DNA of 12,553 bases, from NCBI GenBank assembly GCA_030148625.1, contig JASBTC010000389.1, positions 1-12,553 on the forward strand. The letters are read 5' to 3'. The notes under the pieces were generated by a model, which had not been told where the DNA came from, did no database searches, and worked only from the letters and a program-made list of their open reading frames with translations. Each line of letters starts with the position of its first letter. The first letter of the stretch is position 1. The position numbers and the translations under genes were made by a program. Of the stretch, positions 8,023-12,553 are shown one piece after another. The DNA is from Sphingobium sp. (lineage in GTDB: Bacteria; Pseudomonadota; Alphaproteobacteria; Sphingomonadales; Sphingomonadaceae).

Positions 8023-8058
8023 CTAGCGGGCCAATGTCGCTTTTGAAAGCGGGTGCAT
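8023..8058 (-). CDS. Candidate 11-codon upstream ORF before gshA
   Basis: On the minus strand ATG at 8058 opens MHPLSKATLAR and ends at TAG (8025-8023), nine bases before the gshA start. It has an excellent Shine-Dalgarno sequence, GGAGAGGA (8071-8064), five bases from the ATG, far better than that of gshA itself. It is in the same frame as gshA, so only the amber codon separates them. It could be a leader that delivers ribosomes to gshA by re-initiation, or chance. The peptide has no Cys run that would suggest attenuation by cysteine. Confidence 0.3.
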   Translation of the reverse strand: MHPLSKATLAR

Positions 8059-8072
8059 AAAATTCCTCTCCA

Positions 8073-8086
8073 CCGCCCGCAGGCGG
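8073..8086 (-). terminator. Short GC hairpin directly after rsmE
   Basis: A 5-bp perfect stem (CCGCC / GGCGG, 4-base loop) begins at the base after the rsmE stop. A TTTT run occurs only 13 bases later (8062-8059), so it is at best a weak or partial terminator. It may instead mark the 3' end of rsmE messenger or attenuate read-through into gshA. Confidence 0.25.
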
Positions 8087-8836
8087 CTATGCGGTCCAAT
8101 CCCCCATTGTCGCCATCCAGACGCTGACGGCCGCGGCGGCCGCGGTTTCGGCCCGCAGGATGCGCGGCCCCAGCGAGATGCCGACCGCTTGTGGCAATGC
8201 GCGGATCGCTTCGCGCTCCTGCGGGTCGAAGCCGCCTTCCGGACCGATCAGAATCGCCGCCGGGCCCGGATTTGCGCGCATCGCTTCGGATGCCGGCGCG
8301 CCACCGGTCTCATCGGCGAAGAACAGCGCGCGATTCTCCGGCCAGTCCCGCAGCAGCGCGCTCAGTTTCACCGGCTCCGCCAGCACGGGCAGCGCGGTGC
8401 GTCCGCATTGCTCGGCGGCCTCGATCATGTGCGCGCGCAGGCGATCGCCGTTGAGCCGGTCGACGACGGTGCGGCGGGTCAGCACCGGCACCAGCCGGTC
8501 GACGCCCAGTTCGCACGCTTTCTCCGCCACCCAGTCGACGCGGCCCTTCTTGATCGGCGCGGCGCACAGCCACAGGTCGGGAACCGCCTCGCGCTCGCGC
8601 AGCCTGGCGGTCGCCTGCAGGATCAGGTCGCGTTTGCCGACCAGCGTCGCCTCGGCAAGCCATTCGCCGCTCCGGTCGTCGAACAGCTTGACCACGCCGC
8701 CGGGCTTCAGCCGCATGACCGAGAGCAGATAATGCGCCTGACCCCCGTCGATTCGGATGTCGCGCCCGTCGACGATCTCCTCATCGACGAACAGGCGCGG
8801 TGTGCTGTCGGGCGGCCAGGCGGGTGTCGCGGTCAT
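8087..8836 (-). CDS. rsmE: 16S rRNA (uracil1498-N3)-methyltransferase
   Basis: SAM-dependent SPOUT enzyme (EC 2.1.1.193) methylating U1498 of 16S rRNA in the assembled small subunit. The 249 residues from the ATG at 8836 match the family length. The N-terminal PUA-like part (about 12-75, HYLLSVMRLKPGGVVKLFDDRSGEW) is followed by the SPOUT domain with VDWVAEKACELGV (100-112), AEQCGRT (141-147), LIGPEGGF (196-203) and LGPRILRAETA (222-232), which form the SAM-binding trefoil knot. An upstream in-frame start at 9019 would add 61 residues of low-complexity sequence antisense to ubiA, so I reject it. No Shine-Dalgarno precedes 8836 (GCGCC), which fits leaderless translation. The start lies 41 bases from divergent ubiA. 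Confidence 0.95.
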   Translation of the reverse strand: MTATPAWPPDSTPRLFVDEEIVDGRDIRIDGGQAHYLLSVMRLKPGGVVKLFDDRSGEWLAEATLVGKRDLILQATARLREREAVPDLWLCAAPIKKGRVDWVAEKACELGVDRLVPVLTRRTVVDRLNGDRLRAHMIEAAEQCGRTALPVLAEPVKLSALLRDWPENRALFFADETGGAPASEAMRANPGPAAILIGPEGGFDPQEREAIRALPQAVGISLGPRILRAETAAAAAVSVWMATMGDWTA

Positions 8837-8840
8837 GGCG

Positions 8841-8872
8841 CTATGTACCGCGGCTTGTCGCCGGGTACATAG
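8841..8872. promoter_or_regulatory. Perfect dyad forming the rsmE/ubiA divergent control region
   Basis: CTATGTACC (8841-8849) and GGTACATAG (8864-8872) are exact inverted copies separated by 14 bases; inner CGGC (8851-8854) and GCCG (8860-8863) pair too. The gap between the two start codons is only 41 bases, so promoters for both genes must lie in it or inside the coding regions. On each strand the arm reads TACATA, a -10-like hexamer ending five (rsmE) or six (ubiA) bases before ATG, which would give nearly leaderless messages. A repressor operator is the alternative. No good -35 hexamer is seen. Confidence 0.5.
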
Positions 8873-8877
8873 GGGTG

Positions 8878-9792
8878 ATGAGCAGCGATTCAGAGATTGT
8901 CCCCGATACCCAATATGGCGCGCTGATGCGTGCGCTGCCGGCGAAACTGCGCGGCTTCGCCCTGCTCGCGCGGTTCGATCGGCCGATCGGCTGGTGGCTG
9001 CTGTTCTGGCCGTGCGCATGGGGCGTGGCGCTTGCCGGCGGATTGCGGACGCAGTGGAGCCTGGTGTTCTGGCTGCTGCTCGGCGCCGTTGCGATGCGTG
9101 GGGCCGGATGCGTCTACAACGACATCGTCGACCGCGATCTCGACCGAAGCGTCGCGCGGACGCGCAGCCGGCCGCTTGCGAGCGGCGCGGTGTCGGTCAA
9201 GGCGGCCTGGATCTGGTTGCTGCTGCTATGCCTGATCGGGCTGATCGTGCTGTTGCGGCTGGATCGCGTCGCACAGGTCATCGCGCTGGGCAGTCTGGCG
9301 CCGGTCGCCGCCTATCCCTTCATGAAGCGGATCACCTGGTGGCCGCAAGCGTGGCTCGGCCTCGTCTTTTCCTGGGGCGCGCTGGTCGGCTGGGCGGCGG
9401 TGCGTGGTGCGGTCGAACTGCCGATGTTGCTGCTCTATGCGGGCTCGATCTGCTGGGTGGTCGGTTATGATACGCTCTATGCGCTGCAGGATCGGGAGGA
9501 TGACGCGCTGATCGGCATCCGGTCTTCGGCGCGGCGCATGGGCAATCATGTCCGCGCCGGGGTGTTCGGTTTCTACGCGGCGGCTTTGGCTTTCTGGGTG
9601 GTTGCGATCTGGCTGGTCAGGCCCGACTGGATCGCGCTCATCGCCCTGCTGCCGATGGCGGCGCATCTCATCTGGCAGGTCGCCGCACTCGATCCCGATG
9701 ACGGCCTCGACGGCCTCGTCAAGTTCCGTGCGAACCGGTTCGCCGGTTTTCTGATGTTCCTTGCCTGCGCGGCGGTGGGCACGGCCGGTTGA
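8878..9792 (+). CDS. ubiA: 4-hydroxybenzoate polyprenyltransferase
   Basis: Integral inner-membrane prenyltransferase (EC 2.5.1.39) that attaches the polyprenyl tail to 4-hydroxybenzoate in ubiquinone synthesis. The 304 residues show about eight to nine membrane helices and both Mg-pyrophosphate motifs: NDIVDRDLD (81-89, NDxxDxxxD) and YDTLYALQDREDD (197-209, DxxxD type). SRPLASG (98-104) and KFRANRFAG (282-290) are also typical. I chose the ATG at 8878; GTG at 8875 is possible and an upstream in-frame start at 8800 would run back through the divergent promoter into rsmE. AGGGG stands only two bases before the ATG, too close for a normal ribosome-binding site, consistent with a leaderless start. 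The tail length is not given by the sequence; Q10 would be expected in an alphaproteobacterium. Confidence 0.95.
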   Translation: MSSDSEIVPDTQYGALMRALPAKLRGFALLARFDRPIGWWLLFWPCAWGVALAGGLRTQWSLVFWLLLGAVAMRGAGCVYNDIVDRDLDRSVARTRSRPLASGAVSVKAAWIWLLLLCLIGLIVLLRLDRVAQVIALGSLAPVAAYPFMKRITWWPQAWLGLVFSWGALVGWAAVRGAVELPMLLLYAGSICWVVGYDTLYALQDREDDALIGIRSSARRMGNHVRAGVFGFYAAALAFWVVAIWLVRPDWIALIALLPMAAHLIWQVAALDPDDGLDGLVKFRANRFAGFLMFLACAAVGTAG

Positions 9793-9824
9793 TTGGAGGG
9801 TGGAAGCGGGCCTCCTAACGCTTC

Positions 9825-9869
9825 GACCTTCATCACTTCAGGCTGATCCTGCCTGAAGTGATGAAGGTC
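9825..9869. repeat. Perfect 19-bp inverted repeat (strong hairpin) after ubiA
   Basis: Arms 9825-9843 and 9851-9869 are exact inverted copies with a 7-base loop (TGATCCT). No U tract follows (CTCAACC), so it is not a standard intrinsic terminator, though it may stabilise the ubiA message end. A smaller hairpin (GGAGG 9795-9799 / CCTCC 9811-9815) precedes it. Together with the next hairpin it fills nearly all of the 9793-9946 spacer, which has no convincing gene. Confidence 0.85.
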
Positions 9870-9883
9870 TCAACCATGTGAGG

Positions 9884-9943
9884 GAGCCCGATTCACGTTC
9901 TCGGTGGAAGCATGAAGTGCTTCCACCTCAAACGATCAGGCTC
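9884..9943. repeat. Second, nested hairpin immediately upstream of pmbA
   Basis: A perfect 10-bp core (GGTGGAAGCA 9903-9912 / TGCTTCCACC 9918-9927, loop TGAAG) is extended by CGTT/AACG, GAT/ATC and GAGCC/GGCTC (outermost 9884-9888 with 9939-9943), giving an imperfect 60-base stem. GGTGGAAGC also occurs at 9799-9807, and TGAAGTG is shared with the first hairpin (9854-9860 and 9913-9919). It ends two to four bases before the pmbA ribosome-binding site, so it may be a repeat element, a small RNA or a leader structure. Confidence 0.75.
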
Positions 9944-9955
9944 TAGGTGCGAACC

Positions 9956-11302
9956 ATGCTGAGCGTATCCCAAGCCGAATCCCGCACTGCCGATCTCGTG
10001 GCGCTTGCCCGCAAGGCCGGCGCCGATGCCGCCGACGCCCTGTATGTCGGGGGCGCGTCCACCCAGGTCCAGGTGCGGTTGGGCGCGCTCGAGGATGTCG
10101 AGCGTTCGGAAGGGGACGAGATCGGCTTGCGTGCCTTTGTCGGCAGCCGGTCGGCCAGCGCTTCAACATCGGATTTGTCTGCCGAGGCATTCGCTGCATT
10201 GGTCGAGCGCGTCGTCGCGATGGCGCGCGAGGCGCCGGAAGATCCCTGGGCCGGCCTTGCGCCGGAGGATCGGGTGATGCGCGGCGATCCGCCGACGCTC
10301 GATATCGACGATGGCGGCGCGGCCGAGCCCGCCGCGCTCAAGGCGCGCGCGCTGGAAGCGGAAGAGGCGGCGCGCGCGGTGGCGGGCGTCACCAACAGCG
10401 AAGGCGCCGGCGCGGGCGCCAGCCGTTCGATCGTCGCACTTGCCACCTCGGCGGGATTCGCGCGGGGCTATATCGGCAGTAGCCACGGGGTTTCCGCGAG
10501 CGTACTTGCGGGCACGGGCGCGGGCATGCAGCGCGATTATGCGCATCATTCGGCACGTTATATCGGCGATCTCGACGATCCCGTCGCGGTCGGCCGCCGC
10601 GCGGGCGAACGCGCCGTGGCCCGGCTCGATCCGGCGCGTCCGCGCAGCGGCGCGATGCCGGTGGTCTACGATCCGCGCGTCTCGCCGGGGCTGATCGGCC
10701 ATCTGATGGGCGCGATCAACGGTGCCGCGATCGCGCGCAAGACCAGCTTCCTGCTCGATTCGCTCGGCCAGGCCGTCTTTGGACCGGATGTCACCATCAT
10801 CGACGATCCGTTGCGCCCGCGTGGCCTGCGCTCGCGGCCTTTCGACGGAGAGGGGCTGGCGACGGGGCCGACGACGATCATCGATAATGGCGTGCTGACC
10901 GGCTGGCTGCTGACCGCCGCCGCCGCACGGCAGCTCGGCATGGCGCCCACCGGCCATGCCGTGCGCGGCATTGGCGGCCCGCCGGGTGCGGGCAGCACCA
11001 ATCTCCATATGGCAGCGGGCAAGGTCAGCCCGGCCGAGCTGATCGCCGATATCGTCGAAGGCGTCTATGTCACCGAATTGATCGGCATGGGCGTGAATGG
11101 CGTGACCGGCGACTATAGCCGCGGCGCATCGGGCTATCTGATCGAAAATGGGCAGATCACGGGCCCGATCGCCGAGATGACGGTGGCGGGCAACCTCAAG
11201 GACATGTTCCGCATGCTCGTCCCTGCCGACGATCTCGAATTCCGCCATGCGGTCAACGCCCCGACGCTGCGCATCGAGGGCATGACGGTGGCCGGTGCCT
11301 GA
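9956..11302 (+). CDS. pmbA: TldD/PmbA-family protein, TldE subunit
   Basis: Non-catalytic partner of the TldD metalloprotease; the TldD/E complex in the cytosol processes peptides such as microcin B17 and degrades CcdA in E. coli. The 448 residues match PmbA length. Family blocks seen are GVTNSEGAGAGAS and a Gly/Ser-rich middle, KTSFLLDSLGQAVF, DNGVLTGWLLTAAAARQLG, STNLHM, and near the C-terminus GMGVNGVTGDYSRGASGYLIENGQITGPIAEMTVAGNLKDMF (shown here in part by its key residues: N-G-V-T-G-D-Y-S-R-G-A-S-G). The HExxxH zinc motif of TldD is absent, as expected for TldE. I prefer ATG 9956 with AGG eight bases upstream; GTG 9947 would add three residues. The end overlaps the next gene by eight bases. 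tldD is not in the window. Confidence 0.93.
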   Translation: MLSVSQAESRTADLVALARKAGADAADALYVGGASTQVQVRLGALEDVERSEGDEIGLRAFVGSRSASASTSDLSAEAFAALVERVVAMAREAPEDPWAGLAPEDRVMRGDPPTLDIDDGGAAEPAALKARALEAEEAARAVAGVTNSEGAGAGASRSIVALATSAGFARGYIGSSHGVSASVLAGTGAGMQRDYAHHSARYIGDLDDPVAVGRRAGERAVARLDPARPRSGAMPVVYDPRVSPGLIGHLMGAINGAAIARKTSFLLDSLGQAVFGPDVTIIDDPLRPRGLRSRPFDGEGLATGPTTIIDNGVLTGWLLTAAAARQLGMAPTGHAVRGIGGPPGAGSTNLHMAAGKVSPAELIADIVEGVYVTELIGMGVNGVTGDYSRGASGYLIENGQITGPIAEMTVAGNLKDMFRMLVPADDLEFRHAVNAPTLRIEGMTVAGA

Positions 11303-12074
11303 GGCGCTGATCGACCGGGTCGCCGCCATTGCGGCAGAGGCGGGGGCGATGGCGCTCTCGCGCTGCGAGAGCGACTATAAGAGATGGGAAAAGGCGCCGG
11401 GCAATCCGGTGTGCGAGATCGACCATGCCGTCAACGACATGCTGCGCGAACGGCTTTACGCGCTCGACCCCGAGGCGGGTTGGCTGTCGGAGGAAACGGT
11501 GGACAGCGCCGAACGGCTGCTGGTCCCGCGTGTCTGGGTGGTCGATCCCATCGACGGCACGCGCGATTATATGCGCGGCCGGCCAGGCTGGGCGGTGAGC
11601 GTCGCCCTGGTTGAAGGCGGAACGGTGATGCTTGGCGTGCTTGATGCGCCGGCGCGCGGCGAACAATGGCGTGCCGTGGCGGGACAGGGATCATGGCGCA
11701 ACGGCGTCGCGCTTTCCGCCAGCCACCGCGAAATATTTGCCGGCGCGCGTGTGCCGACCGATGCGCTGCCCCGGGTCGACAGCGACCTGACCGCGGTGTT
11801 CAAGCCCAATTCGATCGCGTTGCGCATCGCCATGGTCGCCGCCGACGAAGCCGATCTGGTCGCGACGTTGCGCTGGGGCAATGAATGGGACATCGCCGCC
11901 GCGGTCCTGATCGCCAAGGAGGCCGGCGCCTGCGTCACCGATGCGTTCGGCGGCGCGCTGCGTTTCAACAGCACCAAGGGCGAAGCGTTCGGCGTGATCG
12001 CCTGCGCGCCCGGCATCCATGCCGATGCGGTCGAGCGGCTGCACGAACGGGCGGAAAAGGGCATCATCCGCTAG
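11295..12074 (+). CDS. Inositol-monophosphatase-family phosphatase (CysQ/SuhB-like)
   Basis: Mg-dependent, lithium-sensitive-type phosphatase superfamily, 259 residues. Metal ligands are all visible: E66/E67 in WLSEETVDS, DPIDGTRDY with D84 and D87, and W198-D199 in GNEWDIAAAVLIAKEAG. NPVCEIDHAVNDML (37-50) stands where the family has SPVTxAD, with Asp43 kept. The family includes inositol-1-phosphatase (SuhB), fructose-1,6-bisphosphatase-like enzymes and 3'(2'),5'-bisphosphate nucleotidase (CysQ); I lean to the CysQ-like side but the substrate is not settled by sequence. The GTG start overlaps the pmbA stop by eight bases, with GGTGG upstream, so the two are probably co-translated. A later start would remove the first helix. 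Confidence 0.88.
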   Translation: MPEALIDRVAAIAAEAGAMALSRCESDYKRWEKAPGNPVCEIDHAVNDMLRERLYALDPEAGWLSEETVDSAERLLVPRVWVVDPIDGTRDYMRGRPGWAVSVALVEGGTVMLGVLDAPARGEQWRAVAGQGSWRNGVALSASHREIFAGARVPTDALPRVDSDLTAVFKPNSIALRIAMVAADEADLVATLRWGNEWDIAAAVLIAKEAGACVTDAFGGALRFNSTKGEAFGVIACAPGIHADAVERLHERAEKGIIR

Positions 12075-12091
12075 CGGATATCGACCCCAAA

Positions 12092-12172
12092 CGTCATGCC
12101 AGCGGAGGCTGGTATCTCCCGACGAATGAAGGGTGATCTGGTTGGCAGACCCCAGCTTTCGCTGGGGTGACG
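12092..12172. repeat. REP/BIME-like pair of inverted palindromic units
   Basis: Two 23-base units, 12092-12114 and 12150-12172, are inverted near-copies (both begin or end with CGTCA / TGACG) and each folds on itself: CCAGC-GGAG-GCTGG in the left one and CCCCAGC-TTTC-GCTGGGG in the right one. They are 35 bases apart and start 17 bases after the phosphatase stop. This is the layout of bacterial interspersed mosaic elements. The right unit could also work as a terminator stem, but no T run follows. Confidence 0.75.
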
Positions 12173-12311
12173 CAGGAGAACTGTACCGGTGATTCGCCGG
12201 CCGCGTATCCTGACAGCGATCGCCTCCATTCCGGACCAATCTCGTCGCCAATATTAACGCCCTCGCAACCCGCCAGGCCGGAAGTACGATGCACGAACGG
12301 GAGGGGAAAAG

Positions 12312-12485
12312 ATGCGGATGTTGCGAAAACTGGTCGCCGAAACGCGCGGTGCGACCGCGATCGAGTATGCGCTGATCGCCTCGCTGATCTCGCTGGCCTG
12401 TATCATTGCATTCATGAATCTGGGTCTGTCGCTGACGGGGACGCTGAACACGCTGACCAACGCGATGAAGGGCGTGACGGGTTAG
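12312..12485 (+). CDS. flp: Flp-type (type IVb) pilin
   Basis: 57-residue precursor of a Tad/Flp pilus subunit: MRMLRKLVAETRGATAIEYALIA at the N-terminus (split here at the site: ...ETRG | ATAIEYALIA), one hydrophobic helix (about 16-40), and a short polar tail ending in MKGVTG. Prepilin peptidase (TadV/CpaA type) would cut after Gly13, leaving Ala1 with the conserved Glu5-Tyr6 pair of Flp pilins. Mature pilin would be 44 residues, normal for the family. A strong ribosome-binding site (GGGAGGGG, 12299-12306) lies five bases before the ATG. It is the first gene of its kind at the window edge; a tad/cpa cluster may follow to the right, but only 68 bases are visible. Its own promoter probably lies in 12173-12298. 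Confidence 0.92.
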   Translation: MRMLRKLVAETRGATAIEYALIASLISLACIIAFMNLGLSLTGTLNTLTNAMKGVTG

Positions 12486-12553
12486 GACCGATCGCCATCA
12501 GCCTATATCGGGCCTGCAAATGGCGCCTTCCGCGCTGCCGGTGCTTTTATGCG

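Noticed and set aside
8038..8051. CGCTTTTGAAAGCG dyad in the gshA leader as a hairpin
   Set aside because: The loop would be only two bases; probably chance within the short upstream ORF.
8800..8877. N-terminal extension of ubiA to 8800
   Set aside because: It would run antisense through the rsmE start and the dyad; the ATG at 8878 fits the family length.
8837..9019. N-terminal extension of rsmE to 9019
   Set aside because: It would add 61 low-complexity residues antisense to ubiA and cross the divergent dyad; the family N-terminus fits the ATG at 8836.
9793..9946. CRISPR array or transposon ends
   Set aside because: No regularly spaced identical repeats, no transposase and no target-site duplication seen.
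10163..11329. 388-codon minus-strand frame opposite pmbA
   Set aside because: Low-complexity Arg/His/Asp-rich shadow; pmbA is unambiguous on the plus strand.

Overview
The window is GC-rich, gene-dense chromosomal DNA from an alphaproteobacterium, most probably a sphingomonad (Sphingomonadaceae). This assignment is inference. It rests on the plant/alphaproteobacterial-type glutamate-cysteine ligase, the order gshA-rsmE-ubiA-pmbA-phosphatase, Tad-type Flp pilin and CtrA-like sites. No rRNA, tRNA, CRISPR array, transposase or phage gene was seen. Nine protein-coding genes are confident, plus one very short candidate; a small Flp pilin gene lies near the right edge.

Layout. Bases 1-1918 hold the 3' part of an OmpR-type response regulator and its translationally coupled membrane histidine kinase, followed by a hairpin that probably ends the operon. 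Bases 1990-3863 hold an overlapping pair: a large polytopic membrane protein with a C-terminal isoprenylcysteine methyltransferase-like (ICMT) domain, and a single-pass envelope protein with an LprI-like domain. Bases 3922-8836 are a minus-strand series transcribed right to left: rsmE (16S rRNA m3U1498 methyltransferase), gshA (first step of glutathione synthesis), and a membrane PAS-GGDEF-EAL-PilZ protein for cyclic-di-GMP turnover and sensing.

From 8878 rightwards the plus strand carries ubiA (ubiquinone synthesis), a 150-base spacer filled with strong hairpins, pmbA/tldE (TldD partner), an overlapping inositol-monophosphatase-family gene, a REP-like inverted pair, and a 57-residue Flp pilin. 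rsmE and ubiA diverge from a 41-base gap that is mostly one perfect 9-bp dyad.

Most genes are ordinary core functions and no clearly new multi-gene system is visible. The points most worth a second look are non-coding or architectural: the hairpin element at 9795-9943, the symmetric divergent promoter at 8841-8872, an in-frame 11-codon upstream ORF before gshA, the GGDEF-EAL-PilZ fusion with a CtrA-like site upstream, and the ICMT-like/LprI-like envelope pair.
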